This document shows, piece after piece, positions 1 through 6,757 of a DNA stretch of 15,739 nucleotides. The notes beneath the pieces are model-generated. The model had not been told where the DNA came from. It saw only the letters and a program-made list of their open reading frames with translations, and searched no databases. The number at the start of each line of letters is the position of its first letter. Positions within the stretch are counted from its first letter, which is position 1. The position numbers and the translations under genes are program-made. The stretch is from the NCBI GenBank assembly GCA_944323495.1, contig CALUSZ010000185.1, positions 1-15,739 on the forward strand, read 5' to 3'. Source of the stretch: Candidatus Gastranaerophilales bacterium. GTDB lineage: Bacteria > Cyanobacteriota > Vampirovibrionia > Gastranaerophilales > Gastranaerophilaceae.

Positions 1-70
1 GAAAATAATCAATGTCTGCCGACAGGTTTGTCTACGTGCGTAGCACTCGTGTCATCCCGACCATTTAAGA
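1..70 (+). other. 3' end of an unidentified transcript entering from the left
   Basis: This stretch is richer in G and C than most of the intergenic DNA here and lies directly before a strong + strand terminator, so a + strand transcript probably ends here. It holds short perfect dyads: TGTC/GACA (13-16 with 21-24) and CTACG/CGTAG (32-36 with 39-43), the latter overlapping GTGC/GCAC (36-39 with 43-46). One + reading frame closes at a TAG at 41-43 and could be the tail of a protein. The sequence could equally be the 3' part of a structured RNA. I do not recognise it as a tRNA, tmRNA, RNase P or SRP RNA. Confidence 0.3.
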
Positions 71-96
71 AAAGAAGCCGTATGGCTTCTTTTTTT
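71..96 (+). terminator. Rho-independent terminator
   Basis: A perfect 9-bp stem (71-79 with 84-92) closes a GTAT loop, and its 3' side runs into seven consecutive T's (90-96). This is a textbook intrinsic terminator for transcription on the + strand. No gene inside the window is served by it, so it ends a transcript that begins to the left. Confidence 0.8.
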
Positions 97-145
97 GTTG
101 CTTGTGTTCACGATTCGAACGTCTCAAAGGGTAGGAGTGGATAAT

Positions 146-170
146 AAAAAAGCCGGAGGGTGGCTCCGGC
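146..170 (-). terminator. Intrinsic terminator of the NFG-repeat protein gene
   Basis: GCCGGAG (152-158) pairs with CTCCGGC (164-170) around a five-base loop. Read on the minus strand, the stem is followed by a six-T run (146-151 on the + strand is A). It sits about 40 bp after the stop codon of the minus-strand gene at 208-2388. The opposite side also has a T run (174-180), so it may work in both directions. Confidence 0.75.
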
Positions 171-207
171 CGATTTTTTTAAATACCAATCTTACATCTT
201 ATTAGAC

Positions 208-2388
208 TTACTCTGCATCACCTGTTTTCAAAAGTCTTTCAATAGCATCATCCAATCTATCTAATTTATCATATCCCCAAAATCTTGCCCAACCAGAAGA
301 TGGATTAGAAAATTTCTCTAATGGATATAATTCAGATTTCGTTTTGTAATCAATATAGGCTTTTCGTATTGTTTGAAAATCTTTTTCATCTTGACCTTCA
401 AGGTTCTCGTCTTTAAAGTACTCGACTAAAGCTTGAAGTACATGTACAACTTCTTGATTTGTTAATCGTGAACTCTCGTTTTCCGATGCAATTTGTTCAA
501 AGAAACCGTTAGCAATTCCGTCATAGCTATCATAGTAGCCTTTTATGAAATCGGTAACATTATTTTTATCAATAATTCTGATATACCCTTGCATTAGGGC
601 GAACTCATCAGCATCAGTTCCTTGGCAAATTGCATCTGCAAACATTCTTCCTAATGTGTTCGGTGAAGCATCATCGTTCTCCAGCCACTCTTTCGCGTTG
701 TCATAATATATCTTTGCAGCCGCATTCATTGTACTGAAAAGATCTTTTCCTGTAGCCGAGGTGTTATCAGAACCGGAGGGCTTTTCTTCTTCTTTTACCG
801 GGATATCATCTTTTGTGACTTCTGTGCCTTTTACATCGGAGATTTGTTTCTCTGTGTTATCTTGCATTTTGCAAGTACCATTACTGTCTATTTCTTTTAC
901 GTCGTCTAATCTGATGATTTTGCCGTCTCTTATTGTGTAGAATGTTCCTTTGTAGTCTTGATAATAGCCTTCCAGCTCTGTTTCATTATCTTTTGCATCT
1001 TTTGCTTTTGTCAAAGTACCCTCTTTGACTAAGTCATTAACTTCTTCCTGAGCTGTTTTGGGTGGAACCTGATATACAGATGTGTCAACATCTTCAAGTC
1101 CTTCCTTTTTAAGGTCTGCTTCTGTATCTTTTACAATAATATCTTCATCAATAATATCAGTATCGGTATTTGAAATATTATTTAAGAAGCTGTATTTATT
1201 GTTGATTTCTTTGTTAATCTGTAATGCCTCCATTCTTCTAAGCATTACATAGAGTTTTTCGAATTCTTTTGCAAGGTCTTCTAAAGCTTTACTTGTCGAA
1301 TTCTTTGTAGCGGCTTCTTTTGCTTTATTAACATTTGTTATCTGGGCACCAAGTGCGCTCAGAGTATCTTCATCAAAAGCTTCACCACTATCTTTAATAT
1401 AGTTAGCTTTGGATGTTAATGCATCAACAAGTTTATTGACAGAGCTTTGAATATCAGCTTGTGCATTACTATCCACATCGTTCATCTTTTTAATCATAAA
1501 GCGGATAATACATCCTTCATCTTTGCTGTCTTTGTTATCACCTGTCAGACCATATTTGTCGTTCCAATAGCTTATAACTCTCAAAATGTCATTGTTACCT
1601 TCTGTAACCATAGGCTCAATCAACCCTTTGAATTCTTTTAAGCTGTTTGGATTTTTACTAGAAAGTCCTGCTATTTCGCTATGAATTCTATCAAGCATAG
1701 AATTCAAATCAGTATCTTTAGAGTTTTTGTAGCTGTAATCTTTGTCACCAAAATTATATCCGGCTTTCTCCAGTCTTTCTTTTAGATTGAAATCTTTTGA
1801 AGAAAGTGAAGTTAATGCTTTTCTCAGCGATGATTTGCTGATATCATTATAAACACTCTTCAATGAATCAAGTTTCTCTTCAATCTTTCCAGATTTAGAC
1901 AAAGCAACCTCGATTTTGTCTAATAAATCAGGATTGAGGGATTTATTAGCTTGTGCGATATTTTTGTATTCATTTATAAGTGCTTTTAAATCATTGTATT
2001 CTCTCTGCATTTTCTTTTCTGCAGCTTTTTCTGCGTCAGTTTTCTTGGTAGTATCTTCGTTGTTCGGATTCTGCCACGGAGTAAAATTCCAATTCCAATT
2101 TCCAAAGTTGCCGAAATTACCAAAATTGCCAAAATTACCCCAGTTATTATTTTGCCAATTTTGCATTGTCTGCTGAATAGCAAGCATTGGATTCAAAAGT
2201 TGGTTACCGAAAGTTGAAAATTCCGGAAAACGCCATGTAGAACTGAAATCAAAGGTCGGTGTCATATATACAAGAGATTTTGCATTATTGTATTCCATCT
2301 GCTGATTCCAGAATAAATTTAATGAATCCAACGGATTCTGGCTTGTCATTGAATGATTTATACTTGAAAAATAGAATGGCTGACCCAT
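208..2388 (-). CDS. Large unknown protein with NFG-repeat N-terminus
   Basis: I do not recognise this 726-residue protein. Residues 1-110 are rich in Asn, Gln, Trp and Phe and include four Gly-Asn-Phe triplets (about 84-97) followed by alternating Asn-Trp. Residues 112-400 are charged and mostly helical, with coiled-coil-like heptads. An acidic linker follows (about 405-450). A short strand-rich block of Tyr, Asp and Gly (about 474-505) gives way to a second acidic linker (about 520-548) and a final helical domain (about 549-726). There is no signal peptide or membrane segment. GAGG lies 9 bases before the ATG, which supports this start. The gene is divergent from a ribbon-helix-helix regulator and ends at its own terminator, so it is probably monocistronic. 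The layout suggests a structural or scaffold protein; that is a guess from composition only. Confidence 0.85.
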   Translation of the reverse strand: MGQPFYFSSINHSMTSQNPLDSLNLFWNQQMEYNNAKSLVYMTPTFDFSSTWRFPEFSTFGNQLLNPMLAIQQTMQNWQNNNWGNFGNFGNFGNFGNWNWNFTPWQNPNNEDTTKKTDAEKAAEKKMQREYNDLKALINEYKNIAQANKSLNPDLLDKIEVALSKSGKIEEKLDSLKSVYNDISKSSLRKALTSLSSKDFNLKERLEKAGYNFGDKDYSYKNSKDTDLNSMLDRIHSEIAGLSSKNPNSLKEFKGLIEPMVTEGNNDILRVISYWNDKYGLTGDNKDSKDEGCIIRFMIKKMNDVDSNAQADIQSSVNKLVDALTSKANYIKDSGEAFDEDTLSALGAQITNVNKAKEAATKNSTSKALEDLAKEFEKLYVMLRRMEALQINKEINNKYSFLNNISNTDTDIIDEDIIVKDTEADLKKEGLEDVDTSVYQVPPKTAQEEVNDLVKEGTLTKAKDAKDNETELEGYYQDYKGTFYTIRDGKIIRLDDVKEIDSNGTCKMQDNTEKQISDVKGTEVTKDDIPVKEEEKPSGSDNTSATGKDLFSTMNAAAKIYYDNAKEWLENDDASPNTLGRMFADAICQGTDADEFALMQGYIRIIDKNNVTDFIKGYYDSYDGIANGFFEQIASENESSRLTNQEVVHVLQALVEYFKDENLEGQDEKDFQTIRKAYIDYKTKSELYPLEKFSNPSSGWARFWGYDKLDRLDDAIERLLKTGDAE
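2101..2139 (-). repeat. In-frame 9-bp Gly-Asn-Phe repeats
   Basis: Four consecutive Gly-Asn-Phe units are encoded here, followed by a fifth Gly-Asn that continues into Trp. The units differ at third codon positions (GGT/GGC/GGA, AAT/AAC, TTT/TTC), so the peptide repeat is kept while the DNA has drifted. That argues against a very recent slippage event. Confidence 0.7.
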
Positions 2389-2453
2389 AAATTTATCCTC
2401 GTTATTTTTCTCTTATATATATAAAGTATTACTGTAGAGAAAAATTGACTTTT

Positions 2454-2486
2454 TTTGTTACAATTGCTTAATAATTTGTTACATTG
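2454..2486. promoter_or_regulatory. Paired TTTGTTACA boxes, possible operator
   Basis: TTTGTTACA occurs at 2454-2462 and again at 2475-2483, each followed by TTG after zero or one extra base. The start-to-start distance is 21 bp, two helical turns. The pair lies in the 168-bp region between the divergent NFG-repeat gene and the ribbon-helix-helix gene, upstream of both. Ribbon-helix-helix proteins commonly bind short repeats as paired dimers, so autoregulation is a reasonable inference but is not shown. Confidence 0.35.
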
Positions 2487-2508
2487 TTAATATAAAACAG
2501 ATATACTC

Positions 2509-2536
2509 TTGTGATAATTCATTTATATGGTATAAT
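2509..2536 (+). promoter_or_regulatory. Sigma-70-type promoter for the ribbon-helix-helix gene
   Basis: A perfect -10 box TATAAT (2531-2536) lies 16 bp downstream of a -35-like TTGTGA (2509-2514). Transcription would start near 2543, giving a short leader that contains GGAGGG (2548-2553) just before the ATG at 2557. Confidence 0.6.
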
Positions 2537-2556
2537 GGGGAAGATATGGAGGGACT

Positions 2557-2745
2557 ATGGCAAGAGTATTGATTTCAATGTCAAATGATTTTCTAAGCAG
2601 AGTAGACAGCATAGCCAATTCTGAACAACGCACAAGAAGCGAATTAATCAGAGAAGCTCTCAGAGTTTATATTAAACGTAATAAAATTTCCAATAATCTT
2701 CAAGCAGAAAAAAACGCAACTATCTTGACAGAACTCTTAAGCTAG
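2557..2745 (+). CDS. Ribbon-helix-helix (CopG/MetJ-fold) DNA-binding protein
   Basis: This 62-residue protein has the standard ribbon-helix-helix layout. An N-terminal strand with alternating hydrophobic residues (ARVLISMS) is followed by helix 1 (about 10-22), a short turn, and helix 2 with the family hallmark RSELIREALRVYI (about 27-39). Such proteins dimerise and place the paired strand in the DNA major groove, usually as repressors or as antitoxins. GGAGGG three bases before the ATG decides the start. No toxin gene follows: the next 196 bp hold only hairpins, then a gene on the opposite strand ends. It therefore looks like a stand-alone regulator. The divergent gene at 208-2388 and its own promoter are the nearest possible targets. 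Confidence 0.85.
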   Translation: MARVLISMSNDFLSRVDSIANSEQRTRSELIREALRVYIKRNKISNNLQAEKNATILTELLS

Positions 2746-2777
2746 TTTTGTCCCTTATTCCTTCCCAGAGATTATAC

Positions 2778-2808
2778 AAAATAAAAACTGACCCATTTTG
2801 AGTCAGTA
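2778..2808 (-). terminator. Intrinsic terminator of the guanylate kinase transcript
   Basis: ACTGAC (2787-2792) pairs with GTCAGT (2802-2807), with one further wobble pair inside. On the minus strand the stem runs into TTTTTATTTTG. It lies about 130 bp beyond the gmk stop codon and is the best end point for the minus-strand operon. On the + strand there is no T run after it, so it is a poor terminator for the ribbon-helix-helix gene. Confidence 0.6.
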
Positions 2809-2873
2809 TAAGTATTTTCTCTAATAATTTTGGGAGGAGATTTGGGGATAGTTGATACATGGCATGCTACTAT

Positions 2874-2911
2874 AAATTTTCGTTTCATGGTACATCATGA
2901 AACAAAAATTT
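2874..2911. other. Long hairpin/palindrome between gmk and its terminator
   Basis: GTTTCATG (2882-2889) and CATGAAAC (2896-2903) form a perfect 8-bp stem with a six-base loop. After one C/A mismatch the pairing continues for 7 bp (2874-2880 with 2905-2911). There is no proper T run on either side, so it is not a typical terminator. It could be a 3'-UTR stability element of the gmk transcript or a protein-binding palindrome. Confidence 0.5.
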
Positions 2912-2941
2912 TACAAAAATTTACAATTTGACAAGGTTAAT

Positions 2942-3490
2942 CTATGGATTAATAATCTTTTCGAGCGATTTTACTGCATTTTCAACAGTGTCATTTATTA
3001 TCTTGTAGTCAAATTTTTCAGAGTTCTTGATTTCAGCTTTTATGGACGCAAGCCTTTTTTGTATAGCCTCTTCATCTTCAGTATGGCGGCCTCTAAGGCG
3101 GGCTTCCAACTCTTCTATTGAAGGTGGGGCTATGAATATTAATACTGCATCAGGCATTAGGGATTTGACGTTTAGGGCGCCTTTGGTATCAATTTCCAGG
3201 ATTAAATTTTCTCCATTTTTTAGGCACTTCTCAACAAAATCTTTTTTCGTGCCGTAATGATTGCCTGAAAATTCAGCCCATTCTAAAAATTCATTATTTT
3301 TTATGCAAGAATCAAATTCATCCTTGGTAAGATAAAAGTAGTTTACGCCATGCTCTTCCCCAGCCCTTTTTTGACGAGTTGTGCAAGATATGGAGAGTTT
3401 GAAGTCCGGATGCTTTTTTAAAAATTCTTTTATGACTGTACCTTTCCCGACACCGGAGGAACCTGAGATTACGTATAGTTTTTTGTTCAT
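2942..3490 (-). CDS. gmk: Guanylate kinase
   Basis: Guanylate kinase phosphorylates GMP (and dGMP) to GDP with ATP, an essential cytoplasmic step in nucleotide supply. The 182-residue protein shows the family in order: P-loop GSSGVGKGT at 9-17, the GMP-binding segment around SCTTRQKRAGEEHGVNYFYL (35-54), LEIDTKGALNVK near 98-109 (most relatives have Trp where Thr stands here), the lid RLRGRHTEDEEAIQKRL near 132-148, and YKIINDT near the C-terminus. The length is slightly below the usual ~200. Its ATG overlaps the TGA of the upstream decarboxylase gene as ATGA, and an AAAGGG lies just upstream, so translation is probably coupled. A housekeeping kinase directly behind a fermentation gene is an uncommon pairing. 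Confidence 0.97.
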   Translation of the reverse strand: MNKKLYVISGSSGVGKGTVIKEFLKKHPDFKLSISCTTRQKRAGEEHGVNYFYLTKDEFDSCIKNNEFLEWAEFSGNHYGTKKDFVEKCLKNGENLILEIDTKGALNVKSLMPDAVLIFIAPPSIEELEARLRGRHTEDEEAIQKRLASIKAEIKNSEKFDYKIINDTVENAVKSLEKIINP

Positions 3491-5211
3491 AAATCAAACC
3501 CTTTGTGGACAGTTGTTTCAAAATTGACTTTAGAATCTCTCTCTTCCTGCTCTATTGGAGGTGTGCAATAGTGTTCGGGCACAGTTTTATTCCTATTACG
3601 CAGGTTTGAGATAACATCTTCTGTTAGTTTTGGCATATCCATCTCGCCTGTGCAAATTTCAATGTAGCACATTTTGTTCATGATTTGAGTGACTTTAAGA
3701 GCTTTATCAAAGTCTTCTGAGGTAGTTACTTTTGTTGACCAGATATCTCCGTCAAACACTCTGGCAAATTTTGAATAATTCATCTGCATAATTTCATTAA
3801 ACTTGTCATAAGGATTGTCAGAAAGCACCCTCTCGACAGTATAACCTTGATTATTCAAAACAATTATAATTGGTTTTAGACCGCGCCTTAGCATATTCCC
3901 GACTTCCATCGCCGTGAGCTGGTGTGACCCCTCGCCTGTAATAAGAATTACTCTGGATTTCGGTTTTGCAATACATACCCCGAGAGCTGCCGGTGTTGCC
4001 CAGCCGATTGAGCCCCATAAAGTTTGGGTTTGTAAGTCAACATTGTGAGGGAATTTTATCTGGCATACTCCGTATGGTATTATACCTGTTTCTGCAATCA
4101 CAATATCATTTTCTTTTATAAATTCCTGCAAACGCGGGTAAATATAGTTTGATGTGAGTTCTCCTGTATCTGCCGGAATATGTTCGTAGCCGATTTTCCC
4201 TTTTTCGATATAGATTTCTTTCGGTGAAATGTGTTTGGTGACTTCTTCTAAGACATCACTCATTTTGATGTTATCAAACTTTATTCCGTCTACGTAGGTA
4301 CAAGTTCCGTATATTGCAATATGATTATTTATTTTGTACGGAAGATTAAAACCAAATGCGTTCAAATCACTGTATACCGGACCTACGGCAATTAGGCAGT
4401 CTGTTTCTTCCAGTGCTTTTTGAGCCTGCGGATTTCTATATTTAGAGTAATATCCTCCAAGATATTTTTCATAATCCATATCAATGAGGTTGGTTCCCAT
4501 AAGGAAGTTGGTTACAGGAATTTGTGATTTCTCAACAAATTCTTTGTATTCAATCTTTGCGTCAAATCTTTTTACCAGAGAATCGCCGAGAATTACAGGT
4601 CTCTGTGATTTATTAATCTTTTCAACTATTTTGGTTGATACCGCCTTCAAGACTTCTTCATCACTGTTCCAGCCATAAGAAACTTCTCTGTCAGAGATTT
4701 CCATTTTGGCAATATCTATTGGGATTGCAATATAAACAGGTTTTCTTTCTTTTACGAAAACTTTTAGAACTCTATCTATTTCAAGCTTTGCGTTGTCTCT
4801 TGTAAGATAAGCCGTTGTTGCAACTACAGGCTTATGAGCTTCTGCAAACTTGTAATAATCAACTTCTTGAAAATTATGGTGTACCATTGTCTTATCTTCA
4901 ATACAATTGGTAGAAGGTACTCCGACAATGCTTATTACAGGGATATTCTCCGAATACGCTCCGGCAATCGCGTTAATAGCACTAAGCTCGCCGACACCGT
5001 ATGTGGTTATAATAGCTCCAAATCCGCGCATTCTGGCATAACCATCGGCTGCGTATCCTGCATTAAGCTCGTTTGTGCATCCTATCCAGTTTGTGTTGGG
5101 GTTATTTTCAACTGCGTATAATAGATTGAAATTATAGTCGCCGGGTAGTCCGAAAAAGTCATTAACTCCAAGCTCCTCAAGTTTTTTTATCAAATAATCG
5201 GCTGTATTCAT
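3487..5211 (-). CDS. ThDP-dependent 2-oxoacid decarboxylase (pyruvate/indolepyruvate type)
   Basis: This 574-residue cytoplasmic enzyme removes CO2 from a 2-oxo acid, giving an aldehyde (acetaldehyde from pyruvate in ethanol fermentation). Visible family residues are LPGD with Asp25, the cofactor-activating Glu48 in TNELNAGYAADGYAR, the catalytic His111-His112 pair characteristic of pyruvate/indolepyruvate decarboxylases, and the diphosphate/metal motif from 426 ending in NNQGYTVE with catalytic Glu460. The motif reads GEG where most relatives have GDG. The residue before Glu460 is Val, as in indolepyruvate and branched-chain decarboxylases, whereas yeast and Zymomonas pyruvate decarboxylases have Ile, so the substrate is open. 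The start at 5211 is chosen over an ATG at 5238 because GAGGGG precedes it and the upstream ATG lies in the likely -10 box. gmk follows with an ATGA overlap. Confidence 0.93.
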   Translation of the reverse strand: MNTADYLIKKLEELGVNDFFGLPGDYNFNLLYAVENNPNTNWIGCTNELNAGYAADGYARMRGFGAIITTYGVGELSAINAIAGAYSENIPVISIVGVPSTNCIEDKTMVHHNFQEVDYYKFAEAHKPVVATTAYLTRDNAKLEIDRVLKVFVKERKPVYIAIPIDIAKMEISDREVSYGWNSDEEVLKAVSTKIVEKINKSQRPVILGDSLVKRFDAKIEYKEFVEKSQIPVTNFLMGTNLIDMDYEKYLGGYYSKYRNPQAQKALEETDCLIAVGPVYSDLNAFGFNLPYKINNHIAIYGTCTYVDGIKFDNIKMSDVLEEVTKHISPKEIYIEKGKIGYEHIPADTGELTSNYIYPRLQEFIKENDIVIAETGIIPYGVCQIKFPHNVDLQTQTLWGSIGWATPAALGVCIAKPKSRVILITGEGSHQLTAMEVGNMLRRGLKPIIIVLNNQGYTVERVLSDNPYDKFNEIMQMNYSKFARVFDGDIWSTKVTTSEDFDKALKVTQIMNKMCYIEICTGEMDMPKLTEDVISNLRNRNKTVPEHYCTPPIEQEERDSKVNFETTVHKGFDL

Positions 5212-5236
5212 TCTCTTTCCCCTCGATATTTCGTCC

Positions 5237-5265
5237 ATAATATCACACAGAAAAAATCTTTTCCA
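5237..5265 (-). promoter_or_regulatory. Extended -10 promoter before the decarboxylase gene
   Basis: On the minus strand TGGAAA (5265-5260) is followed after 17 bp by TATTAT (5242-5237), with TG one base before it as in extended -10 promoters. Transcription would start near 5230, leaving the GAGGGG ribosome site and the ATG at 5211 in the leader. This would allow the decarboxylase and gmk to be expressed apart from the genes upstream. Confidence 0.4.
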
Positions 5266-5276
5266 GCATAAATTTT

Positions 5277-5780
5277 TTATTTAACTTCCGGCCCCTTTAG
5301 TTTTTTATATAAATTCATTATGTATTCGTCAAATATTTTGCCTTTAACAAGCCATTTAAAGACTTCGGCAACAAATTCCTTACTGTCATAGGCTGCTCTT
5401 TGCGAAACATCATTACAAATCTTGTCCAGATTTACCCTCTGCCAAATAACTTTTCTTTCGCTTAGCGAAGGCATGTCCTGAAAGTGCAGCCAATGACCGA
5501 CTTCATGAAAAAGTGAATCATACCGCTCCGACTTAGGTTTTTTGAGGTTAGATTTTGAAATAAATATATAGAGTTTATCAAAGGCTTTGATACAGCTTGA
5601 TTTTTGCGTAAAAGAGGGTTTGAATGCGATATTTTCGGGAAGTTTTGCAACTTTCCCTGCCAGAAGTTTAAGCCCCTCACTTTTGTAAGCTTCCGTGCGA
5701 GAATTATTTTTGTTTATGTATAAAAGAGTTTTATACGCTAGGCGATATTTAAATGATGCCAGACGAGAACTTATCTTCAT
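5277..5780 (-). CDS. Putative zinc metallopeptidase (HEVGH)
   Basis: The 167-residue protein carries HEVGH at 92-96, the HExxH zinc signature, and a later EFVAEVF (135-141) whose Glu135 or Glu139 could be the third zinc ligand, as in gluzincin-type clan MA peptidases. The remainder is basic and helical, with no signal peptide, so if active it would act in the cytoplasm or be exported by a non-Sec route. From memory, similar HExxH plus EFVAEVF proteins occur in Gastranaerophilales; the family has no function I can name. An in-frame TTG at 5837 would add 19 residues. I prefer the ATG at 5780 because it overlaps the upstream stop codon as ATGA and has AAAGGA about 10 bases before it. This implies co-translation with the acyltransferase-like protein. 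The substrate is unknown. Confidence 0.8.
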   Translation of the reverse strand: MKISSRLASFKYRLAYKTLLYINKNNSRTEAYKSEGLKLLAGKVAKLPENIAFKPSFTQKSSCIKAFDKLYIFISKSNLKKPKSERYDSLFHEVGHWLHFQDMPSLSERKVIWQRVNLDKICNDVSQRAAYDSKEFVAEVFKWLVKGKIFDEYIMNLYKKLKGPEVK

Positions 5781-6757
5781 ATTATATAAATCCTTTTGTC
5801 GGCTTTTAATAAATCTGATTTTGCTTCTTTTGAACAAGCAGAAAGATTCTCTGTTAATATTCCTGAAATATATGGTATGCTTTCTCTACCATGTACAGCT
5901 TTGCCATTTTCAGTAAGCAAGATTTCTTCCTTATCTTTATAAAGTTCTCCAAGTTCCGGCGCAAAAAATGAGGAATCTGCATTGCCGCGGCTGGCTTTAT
6001 AGCCTTCTGAGTTCTTTTTAAAGTAAACAGGTTCTCCAATATGGATTGCTGATTCTTTTTTGTTGTGAGCAAAGCCAAGAGGTATAACTTTAATTTTTTC
6101 TTTTATATCCAACACTTTTTTTACTATACTGGAAACGCCCGGCTGGAATTTGTATTTTAAGGGCAATGCTGTAAATATCCCTAGTGCGCCCTCAGGAAAC
6201 ATAAAAAGATTTATTTTGGAATTTGCAAGTTCATTGATTAAATTTTTTAGTGTTACCGCATTTTCTGCGCGGTCTTTACCGAATATTCCTGCGTTAATAG
6301 GAACCAGTCCCATCCATCTGTACTTTTCCCCTCCGTCTTTCTGGTGTTCAAGTATGTCTTTATTGGTTAAAACTTTACTTCTCGGACAGGTCTTGGCCAT
6401 ATCATGATAAATATACTCCCTATATAAAAGCGTGTTAAAAAATTTTGCTGCATTAAAATCTTGAAGCTGATTTTTTGTATGATTCATTATAAAAATGCAA
6501 GCCTCTTTTGAGTCAACAATATCCTGAAGCCTTCCTGTCTCTACATTAATTTCTACAGTATTTGTACACCAATTTTTTACAAGACGATAGATATATCTTA
6601 TGTAGTCAGCAGAATCTACTTTGATACGCTTGTAAGAAGTATCAATCATTGTATTTTTAGAAAAAAGGGCAGAACTTTTAAAGCTCGGCCCTCTTTTATT
6701 TGTATTTTCTATCTGCTTATAATTATTAGCAGCAGCTGTCAAATGGATTCCAATCAT
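5777..6757 (-). CDS. PlsC-like acyltransferase, divergent
   Basis: The protein has the four-block order of glycerophosphate acyltransferases, which transfer acyl groups to lysophosphatidate at the membrane. Numbered from this start (326 residues), block I is N92-H93 with Asp100, block II is WMGLVPINAG near 148-157, block III is FPEG at 187-190, and block IV is VIPLGF near 224-229. Block I is odd: six residues separate His from Asp, against four in the HX4D motif. No clear transmembrane helix is seen. The start is uncertain. The longest frame begins at 6775. I use the ATG at 6757, which has GGAAG five bases upstream and overlaps the preceding small gene by 32 bp. The ATG at 6649 would remove the SFKSSALF segment, which matches the FK motif of neighbouring proteins. 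The stop overlaps the next start as ATGA. Confidence 0.8.
   Translation of the reverse strand: MIGIHLTAAANNYKQIENTNKRGPSFKSSALFSKNTMIDTSYKRIKVDSADYIRYIYRLVKNWCTNTVEINVETGRLQDIVDSKEACIFIMNHTKNQLQDFNAAKFFNTLLYREYIYHDMAKTCPRSKVLTNKDILEHQKDGGEKYRWMGLVPINAGIFGKDRAENAVTLKNLINELANSKINLFMFPEGALGIFTALPLKYKFQPGVSSIVKKVLDIKEKIKVIPLGFAHNKKESAIHIGEPVYFKKNSEGYKASRGNADSSFFAPELGELYKDKEEILLTENGKAVHGRESIPYISGILTENLSACSKEAKSDLLKADKRIYII

Noticed and set aside
40..63. CCCGACCA followed by a T/A-rich stretch resembles a tRNA 3' CCA end
   Set aside because: There is no T-loop sequence (TTCRA) upstream at the required distance.
100..120. CGATTCGAAC resembles the reverse complement of a tRNA T-loop (GTTCGAATCG)
   Set aside because: The flanking bases do not form a five-pair T-stem, and no acceptor or anticodon arm can be drawn around it.
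1..144. A + strand frame open from base 1 to a TAA at 142-144
   Set aside because: It reads through a strong intrinsic terminator, and its composition is not protein-like.
2557..2745. Toxin-antitoxin module with the ribbon-helix-helix protein as antitoxin
   Set aside because: No + strand open frame of toxin size follows; only hairpins and the convergent gmk end are present.
2897..3121. 74-codon + strand frame over the 3' part of gmk
   Set aside because: It has no ribosome site and lies mainly antisense to a well-supported gmk; it is a shadow.
4834..5121. 95-codon + strand frame inside the decarboxylase gene
   Set aside because: It is antisense to the conserved N-terminal cofactor region of a clear enzyme and has no ribosome site.
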